Source of the DNA: an uncultured Chryseobacterium sp.
GTDB lineage: Bacteria; Bacteroidota; Bacteroidia; Flavobacteriales; Weeksellaceae
Reading direction: 5' to 3'
Length of the DNA stretch: 64,000 nt
Assembly (NCBI GenBank): GCA_913775525.1
Contig: CAJYLH010000034.1
Coordinates: 1 to 64,000 of the forward strand
The translations under genes were made by a program, and so were the position numbers. The stretch's first letter is position 1; every line of letters begins with the position of its first letter. The notes under the pieces are model-generated. The model saw only the letters and a list, made by a program, of their open reading frames with translations. It was not told the origin of the DNA and did no database searches. Positions 46,420 to 55,978 of the stretch are shown here, piece by piece.

Positions 46420-48771
46420 CTATCTAAAGAATTTCTGCCACCATTTTTTTTCTTCAGCCTGATACCCATAGCCGTACTTATTTCCGTATCCGAAATTTGA
46501 TTCCGACACATCATTTAAAACTATGCCTACATTCTTCAGTTTTTTATCTTGTACAGAATTATTTAAAAATTCTATATAACCTCTTTCTGTCACTTCAGAC
46601 CTTGTAACAAATACCACAACATCGCTCTTATCAGAAATAAGGAAAGAGTCGGTTACCAATAATAGTGGAGCAGTGTCTAATACTATATATTTATACTTGT
46701 CAAGTCCCTTAATAAGTGTTAATAATTCATCCAGCTTTCCGTTTTGCAAAAGATCTGTCGGGTTTGGAGGTATTGATCCTGAATAAATAAAATCGCAATT
46801 GTCATTATAGCTGCTTGGATGAATTACTTCACTGAGAGTAATATCTTCTCCACTTAAAAACTCTGTAAGCCCTTTTGCCGTTTTCATTGAAGTATTATAT
46901 CGCTGTAACTGAGGGTTTCTTATATCAGCACCCACTACGAGTACTTTATCGCGAGCAGACGCCAGTACAGTGGATAAATTAGTGGATACAAATGTTTTTC
47001 CTTCCCCCTTTACTGATGATGTAACCAAAATAATATGAGGTCCCTCTCCTAAGGGCAGTAAAAATCTCAGATTAGTTACTAAAATCCGGAATGCCTCTGC
47101 CATAGGAGAGATATCATTAAAGCTTACAAGAGTATGATGTTTATTTTTAAGCTTAGGAATTTCAGCAATCACTGGCAATGCAGTAACTTTCGTAAGATCC
47201 CCCCTGTTAATAATGGTGCTTTGCAGTAATTTTTTAAAATAAATGAACAGGAAAGGAATAAAAATGCCCAAAGCAAAGAATACACCTAAAATGATTATTT
47301 TCTTCGGAGCGACAGGCTTTTTAAATACAAATGCCTTATCAATAACTCTTGCTTTTTCGGCGGTAATTTCCATGCTTATTGCAGCTTCTTCCCTTTTTTG
47401 TAAAAGTAGCAAATAGAGACTTTCCTTAATTTGCTGCTGCCTTTCAATACTTCTAAATAATTTTTCCTGTTTTGGTATTTTTCCGATCATCTGTTCAGAA
47501 CCGCCTAATTGACTTTCTACCTTTTTCTTAGCAAATTCTAACGAAACTGCATTTTTTTGTAAGGATTCTGCCAAAGAATTTTTCATTTCCTGAATTTGCC
47601 GATTTGCCGATTTTACTATTGGGTTATCCGGAGTAGCATCCTGCAGATATTTATTTCTTTGCAAAACCAATGTATTATATTCCTGTATAGCTTTTCCTGC
47701 GGCCTCATTATCCAAACCTATATTAAGCGGAAGTACATCTTCTGTCCCTTTTCTGTCTAATGAACTTCGAAGTATTTTGGTCAACTCTATTTGGGTACCT
47801 ATTTCTAATAATTGTGCTTTACTCTGTTCTTTAAGTTGCAGATTGATCTTAGCTTCTGTAGGAAGATCAACGATATTATTATTTGATTTGAATCCTTCTT
47901 TTTGAGTTTCAACATCTCCTAACTCATTAGAAATAAGTAAGATTCTTTTATCAATAAAATCTTTCGTCTTTTTCGATTCTATATTTTTATCATTAATAGC
48001 ATATACATTATACTGCCTTACCAATTCATTGAGAAAATCTTTTGCTTTTTCTTTATTTTCAAAGTCTACTGAAAGGTTGATGATAGTACCATCTTTATCT
48101 AATAACTCTACATTTAATGATTTCTGAAAATCATCAACAGTGTCTTCAAAAGTATTGTAATTAAAATAAATATTAGACATTTTAGTTCTGTATGGCGCTT
48201 GAAAATCCTGATTTTTACTGATCATGATCAAAGCAAACGGTAGACTAATCGTTTTATTAAATGCTGTAATTACATCTTTTTTCCATTCTACGGAGGAAAG
48301 CACGACATCATTGCCTCTGATTTTGATATTAATAGGCTTTTTAGGCAGGTCTACATCTTTTTTCTCCTGAATTATATTGATAATGTATGGGCTGGTCTTA
48401 CCATATAGTTCCAAATCATTAAATGTTTGTTTTGTGTAAATAGGAGTTTGAAAATTATGCTGTTTCAATACATCTTCTACAATTGTTTTAGAATCAAAAA
48501 CACCCAATTCATTTTCGATACTGTTAGTTCCCATTCCACTGAAACCTCCTAAAGTCTGAAGAATTCCAAAATCACCAGATGCTGATGACATTTTCTTTGC
48601 ATCTTTAATAAGTACAGATGTTTGTATTTTATATACAGGGGGCGTAGACTTAATAATGTATAATGCTATGATCAACAATAAAAAAACTGTCCCGACAAAA
48701 TATTTCCAATTCTTTAGATAAGGATTTATAAGTTCTTTAAAATTGACTTCTTTTGTTTCTTTTTGATCCAT
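46420..48771 (-). CDS. wzc: Wzc-like polysaccharide co-polymerase / tyrosine autokinase
   Basis: A 783-residue inner membrane protein controlling chain length and export. Two membrane helices (about 24-42 and 492-512) flank a large periplasmic Wzz-like domain with coiled coils (about 310-470). The C-terminal kinase has Walker A SSVKGEGKT (585-593), a modified Walker A' with GADIR (the first of the two usual Asp replaced by Gly), Walker B YIVLDTAP and a tyrosine cluster near the end (Tyr762, 766, 768, 770) for autophosphorylation. An outer membrane Wza partner is not in the window. A promoter box lies about 60 bases upstream. Confidence 0.92.
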   Translation of the reverse strand: MDQKETKEVNFKELINPYLKNWKYFVGTVFLLLIIALYIIKSTPPVYKIQTSVLIKDAKKMSSASGDFGILQTLGGFSGMGTNSIENELGVFDSKTIVEDVLKQHNFQTPIYTKQTFNDLELYGKTSPYIINIIQEKKDVDLPKKPINIKIRGNDVVLSSVEWKKDVITAFNKTISLPFALIMISKNQDFQAPYRTKMSNIYFNYNTFEDTVDDFQKSLNVELLDKDGTIINLSVDFENKEKAKDFLNELVRQYNVYAINDKNIESKKTKDFIDKRILLISNELGDVETQKEGFKSNNNIVDLPTEAKINLQLKEQSKAQLLEIGTQIELTKILRSSLDRKGTEDVLPLNIGLDNEAAGKAIQEYNTLVLQRNKYLQDATPDNPIVKSANRQIQEMKNSLAESLQKNAVSLEFAKKKVESQLGGSEQMIGKIPKQEKLFRSIERQQQIKESLYLLLLQKREEAAISMEITAEKARVIDKAFVFKKPVAPKKIIILGVFFALGIFIPFLFIYFKKLLQSTIINRGDLTKVTALPVIAEIPKLKNKHHTLVSFNDISPMAEAFRILVTNLRFLLPLGEGPHIILVTSSVKGEGKTFVSTNLSTVLASARDKVLVVGADIRNPQLQRYNTSMKTAKGLTEFLSGEDITLSEVIHPSSYNDNCDFIYSGSIPPNPTDLLQNGKLDELLTLIKGLDKYKYIVLDTAPLLLVTDSFLISDKSDVVVFVTRSEVTERGYIEFLNNSVQDKKLKNVGIVLNDVSESNFGYGNKYGYGYQAEEKKWWQKFFR

Positions 48772-48828
48772 TTGGTGGACTATATTTTTGTAATTAAAAT
48801 TATCTATTCTAACTTAAATTAAACGTTG

Positions 48829-48836
48829 CAAATATA
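48829..48836 (-). promoter_or_regulatory. -7 promoter box of wzc
   Basis: TATATTTG on the minus strand fits TAnnTTTG, about 58 bases before the wzc start. It divides the locus into two possible transcripts. Confidence 0.35.
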
Positions 48837-48943
48837 TTTATATTTTGTATAAACACCCGTATTAATCTACTGCTATTTTATAGAATAATTGAATTATGAA
48901 AATCCTTTGATTATAAACGGCTATATGGCAAATAAATTTCAAA

Positions 48944-49519
48944 TTATGTATTATATAGTAATATATGAATTGTTTTCAGAATTATAGAAAGATCTTTCTT
49001 AAAAGAGAGCTGATGATAATAATGCAGATTCATCTTAACCTTATCCGGGAAAAGAACTTCATCATTATATTGTATTGGATTTGGATGTTGGTGAAGCAAT
49101 TCATCTTCATTGCGGTACTTAATTCCTGCTTCACTGATGATTCCAGGCTTCAGCTGAAGAACGAGACGGTCTTCACCCTTCAACTGGTCATAATATCCCG
49201 GGATATCCGGTCTCGGGCCTATCAACGACATATCTCCTTTAAGAATATTGAACAGTTGTGGCAGTTCATCAAGTTTAGATTTTCTTAGCCATGTTCCTAT
49301 ACTTGATTTTTCAAGTGTAAGCGGATGTATGGTTCTGAACTTATAGATATTAAACGGAATGGCATTTCTTCCAATTCTTTTTTGCACAAAAATACCTGGA
49401 AATCCTGTATCATAGGATGCCAAAATGAAAAGAATAAAAAGTACAGGGGAAAAGATCACTACAGAAATACCTGCAATACTATAATCCATTAGCATTTTCC
49501 AGAAGGGATATTTTTTCAC
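48944..49519 (-). CDS. Priming sugar transferase (small form)
   Basis: A 191-residue phosphoglycosyltransferase consisting only of the catalytic module. An N-terminal membrane hairpin (about 10-33) is followed by [49 protein letters not shown] and a shortened C-terminus. It probably starts a lipid-linked oligosaccharide by transferring a sugar phosphate to undecaprenyl phosphate. It stands alone between wzc and the aminotransferase gene, with a promoter box of its own at 49537-49544. Confidence 0.88.
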   Translation of the reverse strand: MKKYPFWKMLMDYSIAGISVVIFSPVLFILFILASYDTGFPGIFVQKRIGRNAIPFNIYKFRTIHPLTLEKSSIGTWLRKSKLDELPQLFNILKGDMSLIGPRPDIPGYYDQLKGEDRLVLQLKPGIISEAGIKYRNEDELLHQHPNPIQYNDEVLFPDKVKMNLHYYHQLSFKKDLSIILKTIHILLYNT

Positions 49520-49536
49520 AATATTTGTATTGCGGG

Positions 49537-49544
49537 CAAATATA
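49537..49544 (-). promoter_or_regulatory. -7 promoter box of the small sugar transferase
   Basis: TATATTTG on the minus strand fits TAnnTTTG, 18 bases before the start codon. Confidence 0.35.
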
Positions 49545-49651
49545 AAAAAATATCATCGGAAATTATGTTATAAATGATGTGTACGATCAAAAAAGAGATA
49601 GAGGACAAATCTGGTCATTTGTCCTTCGTTTTAAATTTTATAATTACGTAT

Positions 49652-50794
49652 TCAATGGTCAGAAAAAAAATCAAAGATAACATCTGCTATTCTTTTTTTA
49701 TCTGCTTCGGTTAAATTGGAACCGGAAGGTAAACATAAACCATTCTCAAATAATTTTTCAGAAACATGAGTTCCATAATAGGGAGATTCTGAAAAGACCG
49801 GCTGCAAATGCATGGGTTTCCACAAAGGCCGGGACTCTATATTTTCTTCTAATAGGGCCATCCTTAATTCTTCTCTTGTCTTTCCTGTAATTTCAGGATC
49901 AATAATGATCGCTGATAACCAATGATTGGAATAATACTCATCTGTAGGTTCCGAAAAAACATTTATACCCTTTATATCTTTAAAAAGACTGATGTAAAAG
50001 TCATGCATTTTCCTGCGTGCTTCAACCCTATTATTCAGAACTTCCATCTGTCCCCGACCGATTCCTGCTACGATATTACTCATACGATAGTTAAAGCCAA
50101 TATGAGAGTGCTGGTAATGAGGCGCATGGTCTCTTGCCTGAGTGGAGAGGAAAACCGCTTTATCTTTGTCTTCCTGATTATGACACACCAAAGCTCCACC
50201 TCCGGAAGTCGTTATGATCTTATTGCCGTTGAAAGACAAAATCCCAAAACGACCGAATGTTCCGCAGGCCCTGCCTTGATATGATGATCCTAATGCTTCT
50301 GCAGCATCTTCAATAACGGTAATATCATATTCTTCAGCAATTTTAAGAATCTCATCCATCTTGGCAGGCATCCCATATAAATGAACGACAATGATTGCTT
50401 TTGGCTTTTTTCCTTTTGAAATCCTGTCTTTTACCGCTTCTTCCAGAGCAACTGGACACATATTCCAGGTATCTTTTTCTGAGTCGATGAAGATGGGAGT
50501 TGCACCGCAATAAGCGATAGGATTGGCGGAAGCCACAAATGAAAATGAAGAAGTTATGATTTCATCCTCAGAGCCCGTTCCTGACATTATAAGTGCAAGA
50601 TGAATAGCAGACGTAGCGGAATTGAGTGCAACGACATGATTATCGACCTCCATGTATTGAGCAAGGGAATACTCAAATTCATCAATATTTTGACCTATTG
50701 AAGTAATCCAGTTCTCATCAAACGCTTCCTGAATATACTGCATTTCATTTCCGGAGAGATGAGGTGAGGAAAGCCAGATTTTTTTTTTCATCAT
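49652..50794 (-). CDS. DegT/DnrJ/EryC1/StrS aminotransferase (PglE-like)
   Basis: PLP-dependent sugar aminotransferase of 380 residues, adding an amino group to a 4-keto-6-deoxy sugar nucleotide. Lys192 in FNGNKIITTSGGG binds PLP; VIEDAAEALGS (161-171) and LNSATSAIHLAL are diagnostic. The best guess is UDP-4-keto-6-deoxy-GlcNAc as substrate, as in bacillosamine-type pathways, because a PglC-like transferase gene precedes it. The dehydratase (PglF) and acetyltransferase (PglD) are not in the window. Translation may start at the first or second Met. Confidence 0.9.
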   Translation of the reverse strand: MMKKKIWLSSPHLSGNEMQYIQEAFDENWITSIGQNIDEFEYSLAQYMEVDNHVVALNSATSAIHLALIMSGTGSEDEIITSSFSFVASANPIAYCGATPIFIDSEKDTWNMCPVALEEAVKDRISKGKKPKAIIVVHLYGMPAKMDEILKIAEEYDITVIEDAAEALGSSYQGRACGTFGRFGILSFNGNKIITTSGGGALVCHNQEDKDKAVFLSTQARDHAPHYQHSHIGFNYRMSNIVAGIGRGQMEVLNNRVEARRKMHDFYISLFKDIKGINVFSEPTDEYYSNHWLSAIIIDPEITGKTREELRMALLEENIESRPLWKPMHLQPVFSESPYYGTHVSEKLFENGLCLPSGSNLTEADKKRIADVIFDFFSDH

Positions 50795-50842
50795 ATACTT
50801 TTCTGAAAAGTAAATGTAACTGATTTAACTCAATTTAAAAAA

Positions 50843-51394
50843 TTACTTTTGAATCCGATCTCCCTGTCCTTTTCCTCCAACAGTGGCAAAGATGTATTGA
50901 AAATAATCCGATATAGTTAAGTTCTGAAGCATTTCTGCATCTTTCTCTGCCAGCTGCACCGGCGTTGACATATCGATTTCATTAATCTGTGCTAAGCCTG
51001 TAATTCCGGGAACGGCATTGTAAACACCTCTTTTATCCCGCTCTTCAATCAATTCTGTCTGATTAAATAAATTAGGCCGTGGTCCTACTAAACTCATATC
51101 TCCTGTTAAAACATTAATCAATTGTGGAAGCTCATCCAATTTGGACTTGCGGAGGAAACTTCCAAATTTAGTTATCTGCACATTTTGAGTGAGATGGGTG
51201 GCTACTGATTTTGTATTAACTGGCATCGTCCGAAATTTTATCAACTTAAACGGCTTTTTATACCGCCCTACCCTTTCCTGGACAAAAATTGGGGAACCCG
51301 TATCAAACAGACCGATAATATACAATATCACCAGGATTGGCCAAAGGAATAAAAGTCCGAAAAAAGAAAAAAGAAAGTCGAATATGCGTATCAT
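50843..51394 (-). CDS. Priming sugar transferase (PglC-like)
   Basis: A 183-residue phosphoglycosyltransferase with an N-terminal membrane hairpin (about 3-25), [50 protein letters not shown] and [16 protein letters not shown]. It would transfer an N-acetylated amino sugar phosphate to undecaprenyl phosphate. It sits between a sugar aminotransferase gene and an NAD-dependent epimerase gene, an arrangement seen in loci that prime with modified GlcNAc. Confidence 0.88.
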   Translation of the reverse strand: MIRIFDFLFSFFGLLFLWPILVILYIIGLFDTGSPIFVQERVGRYKKPFKLIKFRTMPVNTKSVATHLTQNVQITKFGSFLRKSKLDELPQLINVLTGDMSLVGPRPNLFNQTELIEERDKRGVYNAVPGITGLAQINEIDMSTPVQLAEKDAEMLQNLTISDYFQYIFATVGGKGQGDRIQK

Positions 51395-51421
51395 ACTGTA
51401 CTAAATTATATAATTGAAATG

Positions 51422-52330
51422 TTACTTTTCTTTTTGAAAGCTTTTAATGGTTTTAATTAAACCTTCCTCGGCTGAAAAAGGAAGTTTTTCAATTCCTAGC
51501 ACTACTTTTATTTTTTGATTGGAAACCACATAAGATTCGGTCAATTTTTTCAATCTTTCAGAATTTAAAGGCAATTTTAATTTATCTCCTAAAAAAGCAG
51601 TTTTTTCCAGCAAACTTTTCGAAATATTCCAAAATTTAGATTTTTTACCCAAAGCTTTATTTACTACTTCTATCAATTCGTTTGTTGAAAGAGCCTTGTC
51701 GTCTGCAAAATTATAAATTCCTGACGGCAGATTTTGTTTTAAGAACATTTGGTGGATCAGGTAATTTAAATTATCAATTCCCAAGAACGATCTTTGATTG
51801 TGAAATGTGGCAAGCGGCCATGGCAAGCCTTTTTCTACTATTTTGTACAAGAGATTTAAATTGCCTTTATTTCCTGGACCATGAATCATACAGGGACGAA
51901 TGACATACACTTTTTTCCCTTCAGGTAAATCTTGGCTTAAAATGTATTTTTCCGCCTCAACTTTTGACTTTCCATAATGCGTCATCGGGTTGGCATTTTC
52001 ATCTTCAGTTAAAATACCACTTACAGAATCAGCAGCAGCTTTAACCGAACTGAAATAAAAAAATTCTTTTATCTCTGAATTTAAGAATTCATTAAAAAGC
52101 GCTATGGTCAAATCCCGGTTTACTTTGTAATATTCATCCGGATTTGAGGTATTTTTTGTATCATGGGCTTTGCCGGCAAGATGAATGATCGCTTCAGCGG
52201 ATTTTGGGAGATAGGTTTTCCAGTCTGCATCTCTAAGTGATACCTGACAAATGGTGTATCCTTCTTTTTTGAGAAATGTTGAAAGATTTTCACCAATAAA
52301 GCCCGAAGAACCAGTTATAATAATTTTCAT
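51422..52330 (-). CDS. NAD-dependent sugar epimerase/reductase (extended SDR)
   Basis: A 302-residue nucleotide-sugar enzyme. The dinucleotide-binding motif GSSGFIG is at 7-13; the active site has Ser in FYFSSVKAA and the YxxxK pair in HYGKSKVEAEKY. It is similar in layout to WbpV/WbfT-type enzymes, which reduce or epimerise UDP-4-keto-6-deoxy-GlcNAc to QuiNAc or FucNAc. The PglC-like transferase gene next to it supports this. The exact product is uncertain. Confidence 0.82.
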   Translation of the reverse strand: MKIIITGSSGFIGENLSTFLKKEGYTICQVSLRDADWKTYLPKSAEAIIHLAGKAHDTKNTSNPDEYYKVNRDLTIALFNEFLNSEIKEFFYFSSVKAAADSVSGILTEDENANPMTHYGKSKVEAEKYILSQDLPEGKKVYVIRPCMIHGPGNKGNLNLLYKIVEKGLPWPLATFHNQRSFLGIDNLNYLIHQMFLKQNLPSGIYNFADDKALSTNELIEVVNKALGKKSKFWNISKSLLEKTAFLGDKLKLPLNSERLKKLTESYVVSNQKIKVVLGIEKLPFSAEEGLIKTIKSFQKEK

Positions 52331-52342
52331 AGTACTATTTTA

Positions 52343-52963
52343 CTACAACTTATATGTTAACATTATACCTCCGCGAGTCGGAATAAATTCGCCACTTTTA
52401 TTCCACTTTTCAGCTTTATCAGAACGATCGTTATTATCTTTGTAATAAGCCTTATAAATTGCTTGGGAACTTCCAAAACCTAAGAAAATATCCGTACCCC
52501 AGTGTTCATTGAAATTAAAATGATAACCGCCGCTAATGCCAATAATAAAAGTGAACCCTTTATGATATATTTCGCTTGTACGGATTGAACCATCACCTAA
52601 GATTACCGGAACATTATTTTCATCCAAAACTACAGATTTATTCCAATATCTCTCGAAATTGAATCTTGCTACTGATCCGTAAACTCCCAAAAACCACTTA
52701 TACATGTTTTCTTTAAAATAATACCTCCCCTCTAAGGTACCCATATATATCTGCATATACTTGTTGTCAAATGATTTCCACGGAGAAATGAATATTTCTT
52801 CCTGCAACGTAAAATGATTATTCATTTTCTTCTCAAGAGCTAGATTTATCATTCCAACAGGAGCAAAAACAATATTACCTTTAGCACGTGTCTGAGCTCT
52901 TATTATTGTAAATGAAATAATAAATATTAAAGATATAATGTATTTATATTGAATGCATTTCAT
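52343..52963 (-). CDS. Outer membrane beta-barrel protein, DUF3575-like
   Basis: A 206-residue exported protein (signal peptide about 1-23, ending IRAQ). It has repeated short strands (MINLALEKKM, LEGRYYFKENMYKWFLGVYGS, FTFIIGISGGYHFNFNEHWGTDIFLGFG) and ends GGIMLTYKL, a pattern of an 8-10 strand barrel. This matches what I recall of DUF3575. Its place inside the glycan operon, 12 and 15 bases from its neighbours, suggests a role in glycan display or export, although no member of the family is known to me with such a proven role. Confidence 0.72.
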   Translation of the reverse strand: MKCIQYKYIISLIFIISFTIIRAQTRAKGNIVFAPVGMINLALEKKMNNHFTLQEEIFISPWKSFDNKYMQIYMGTLEGRYYFKENMYKWFLGVYGSVARFNFERYWNKSVVLDENNVPVILGDGSIRTSEIYHKGFTFIIGISGGYHFNFNEHWGTDIFLGFGSSQAIYKAYYKDNNDRSDKAEKWNKSGEFIPTRGGIMLTYKL

Positions 52964-52978
52964 GATCTAAAATGAAGA

Positions 52979-53722
52979 TTATTTATTTAAAAATCCAAAT
53001 ATTTTCCAGACCACTCTGTATTTTACCTTAAAAGGTGAGTATTTAATATCATTCTCCTTAAAAGCCCTGCCTACTTCTTCCGTTATAATATGATAACTTG
53101 ACATCCCCGAACTACTTGCTCCTCCAACCATCATTGAGGTTGTAATTATTCCCGAATATTTCCAGGAAATTGTATATTTCAGGAAATACCTGATAATCAG
53201 CTCATAATCCGAAGCAATTTTATAACCTAATGTATAATCTCCGTACTTTTTAAACAGGCTTCTTTTGAAAAAGATAGAAGGATGCGGGGCCATAAATCCA
53301 ATTTTCAGCTTTTCAGGAATCCATTTTTTAGAAGAGTAACGTCTTACTATTCTTCCATTTTTATGCTGAACGATATCTCCAGTACAAGCATCAATATTAT
53401 TATTAATTTTTAAAAATCCTGCAACTTTCTCTAACGTCTGAGGTTCATAGAAAGTATCATCAGAATTAAGAATTCCTATGTAATCACCTGTTGCCATATG
53501 GATGCCTTTATTCATGGCATCATACAAACCTCTATCCTTTTCTGATATCCATTTTGTTACGGCATCAGGATATTTTTTAATAATGTTTAAAGTTTCATCT
53601 TTTGAGTTCCCATCAACAATGATGTATTCAATATCCTGATAAGTTTGTGCTGCTACCGACTTTATCGTATCTTCTAATGTTGTCTCACTATTATAGCAGA
53701 CTGTTATTATGGAGATTTTCAT
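52979..53722 (-). CDS. Glycosyltransferase, GT2 (GT-A fold)
   Basis: A 247-residue inverting transferase with TVCYNSETTLEDTIKSVAAQTYQDIEYIIVDGNSKDETL and the metal-binding LNSDDTF. It resembles WcaA-like transferases that add sugars to repeat units. It shares one base with the stop or start of the next upstream gene, so translation is coupled. Confidence 0.92.
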   Translation of the reverse strand: MKISIITVCYNSETTLEDTIKSVAAQTYQDIEYIIVDGNSKDETLNIIKKYPDAVTKWISEKDRGLYDAMNKGIHMATGDYIGILNSDDTFYEPQTLEKVAGFLKINNNIDACTGDIVQHKNGRIVRRYSSKKWIPEKLKIGFMAPHPSIFFKRSLFKKYGDYTLGYKIASDYELIIRYFLKYTISWKYSGIITTSMMVGGASSSGMSSYHIITEEVGRAFKENDIKYSPFKVKYRVVWKIFGFLNK

Positions 53723-54822
53723 TAAGCTATTTTCAATATTAAATTATACACAGAGTTACAAAATCTATTAGGATTATAAATCTCTCTTGATTCATTATAA
53801 TTTTTTTTCTGCATCAAATTTAAAGATTCTGGATTTTCTAAAAGGCAGTCGATTGAATTTTGAATATCATCAACACTACCACAACCTATTAATATACCAT
53901 TTTTCTCTTTTACAATCCCCGGCAGATAATTATGATTTGTTGTTACAATCACGTTACCATAGTACATCGCCTCTATAATTGTAAGTGGGAAAGCTTCAGT
54001 TTTATATATAGTTGGCAGGATGAAAATCGAACTTTTCTGTAGTATTTTTTCTTTAAACTTTCCACTTGCCAATCCGTAATAATTAATCCGATTTGGAAAT
54101 TTATCTTTGAGCTTTTCTAGACCATCAAAAAAGATATTGGAAATTTCCGATTTATTTTTCAGATAATCTCCCATTGGTACACCAGCAATGCTTACAGTTA
54201 AATTGATGTGCTTTGTTAGTAAAAATGGCAATGATTCTAGAAAAAAAACAATCCCTTTAGAATACATAATATTAGATAAAAAGATAATATTAAATCCTTC
54301 AGATTTTTTTATGTTTTTTAAATGTTCAAATGGTATTTCATTAAATGCTTTTGGATATGAATTTGGAATTACTTTCACTGTCATTTTATCAAAATGTTGG
54401 AATTCTTTTTCCATTCCCTCTGTAAGAACAATAGAAGTTTGAACCTTATTGTATGCCCATTTAATCAGATTTTTTAAAAACGAAGATGAATTTTCAAAAA
54501 AACTATTAAAATCTGCACCATGTAAATGATTAATAATTCTTGCTTTAGCTAAATAAGCAAATAAAATAACATATAGGTCTTTTATGAAACCTAAATTTGA
54601 CCGTGAGCAAGTGAAATATACAACATTGATTTTGTTAAACAAAAATAATTTGGGAATACAAATAAATACGTAAAGTGTATTCAAAATCTTGTTTTCCTCA
54701 AATTTTGTAATGTTACAGAGAAGTTTTGGAGAATCAAAATGGTCAAATACTTCTTTAAATGCCATAGATTGACCTGTAACAGGTTTAGGGTAAGGTCCGA
54801 AAAAAAGAACAGAATTCTTCAT
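53722..54822 (-). CDS. Glycosyltransferase, GT4 (GT-B fold)
   Basis: A 366-residue transferase with the start at 54822 (MKNSVLFFGPYPKPVTGQSMAF). A start at 54846 would add eight residues and overlap the preceding gene by 17 bases. The C-terminal donor site contains the EX7E segment in YKTEAFPLTIIEAMYYGNVIVTTNH. RIINHLHGADF is a typical loop. The preceding gene ends 7 bases upstream. Confidence 0.88.
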   Translation of the reverse strand: MKNSVLFFGPYPKPVTGQSMAFKEVFDHFDSPKLLCNITKFEENKILNTLYVFICIPKLFLFNKINVVYFTCSRSNLGFIKDLYVILFAYLAKARIINHLHGADFNSFFENSSSFLKNLIKWAYNKVQTSIVLTEGMEKEFQHFDKMTVKVIPNSYPKAFNEIPFEHLKNIKKSEGFNIIFLSNIMYSKGIVFFLESLPFLLTKHINLTVSIAGVPMGDYLKNKSEISNIFFDGLEKLKDKFPNRINYYGLASGKFKEKILQKSSIFILPTIYKTEAFPLTIIEAMYYGNVIVTTNHNYLPGIVKEKNGILIGCGSVDDIQNSIDCLLENPESLNLMQKKNYNESREIYNPNRFCNSVYNLILKIA

Positions 54823-54829
54823 TTTTATA

Positions 54830-55978
54830 TTAAGCTTTAATGACATTTAAAAATAATTTATTCCAATCTTCCATTATATATTCTTTAGAATACTGCGTAG
54901 ATTTAACAATACTTTGTAAACCCAAATTTTCTCTAATTTTCGAGTTTCTACTCAGTTCGAGGATTCTATTTGAAAATTCTTCTATATTTCCCAACGGAAC
55001 TAAAAAGCCATTATCTGAGTTTACCATTTCAGAGGGACCTTGAGGACAATCGAAAGAAATAACTGGCAGACCTACTGTCATCGCCTCCACAACGGCTAAA
55101 CCAAAACCTTCATATCTTGACGAAAACAAAAACATCGAACTGTTTTGAAGTTCTGTTCTTATATCATTCGTAACTCCTCTCAAATAAATATTTTTTTCAA
55201 GTTTATAATCAATAATTTTCTGTGCCAAAAAATCTCTCCATTCTCCTTGGCCAAATATATCTAATGTCCACTCTTTCAATTGTCTTTTATTAATGGCCCA
55301 TGAATCTATTAGCATGTCAAATCCCTTTTGTGCATCAAGCTTACCCACCGCTATTGCTCTCTTTCTTTTATAAATAGGTAATTTTTCTGATGTAAACGAG
55401 CAAAAATTGGGTATTCTTTGTATGTTTGTGTGGGATTTTTTCCAATCATGTAAATCATTATTTGTTAACACTACTACTTTGTCCAATCTCTTTGTCTGAC
55501 TTTTCATTTGTTGATTTCTGAACCAGCCTATAAGAGATGATTTTAAGCTAGGATTGCGTGACATAAGAAATTGTCTTCTATAATCTTTGGAAAAATGACA
55601 TTCAAATATAAATTTACACGTGACTTTTAGCTTATGCAAAAATTCCAATTCTTTTCCTCCGGTCGATATACAAATATCTATATTCTCGTCCTGTAGAAAC
55701 TGATTTAATCTGCATTTATAATTTTTGAGTTTTTTTCTAATTTCCAGAAATTTTGTTATTAATGGCAACCCATAGCTTTGATCGAAACCAATATTCCAGT
55801 TCAGAACAGTGACTTTATCACTAAGTTTAAAAAAAAATTTAGAATCACCCTGATCAGTTGTTATTAGAAAAATATTATAGTTATAGTTGTTAACCAAATA
55901 ATTTATTTTTTCAGTTAAAATTCTTTCCATTCCACCAGGATTATACATAGCAGGAATCAGATATACTAAGTTAATCAT
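54830..55978 (-). CDS. Glycosyltransferase, GT4 (GT-B fold)
   Basis: A 382-residue transferase. The N-terminus has YLIPAMYNPGGMERILTEKI; the donor domain has RYEGFGLAVVEAMTVGLPVISFDCPQGPSEMV, close to the family of galactosyl/GalNAc transferases of GT4 (a guess only). It overlaps the next upstream gene by 8 bases. Confidence 0.92.
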   Translation of the reverse strand: MINLVYLIPAMYNPGGMERILTEKINYLVNNYNYNIFLITTDQGDSKFFFKLSDKVTVLNWNIGFDQSYGLPLITKFLEIRKKLKNYKCRLNQFLQDENIDICISTGGKELEFLHKLKVTCKFIFECHFSKDYRRQFLMSRNPSLKSSLIGWFRNQQMKSQTKRLDKVVVLTNNDLHDWKKSHTNIQRIPNFCSFTSEKLPIYKRKRAIAVGKLDAQKGFDMLIDSWAINKRQLKEWTLDIFGQGEWRDFLAQKIIDYKLEKNIYLRGVTNDIRTELQNSSMFLFSSRYEGFGLAVVEAMTVGLPVISFDCPQGPSEMVNSDNGFLVPLGNIEEFSNRILELSRNSKIRENLGLQSIVKSTQYSKEYIMEDWNKLFLNVIKA

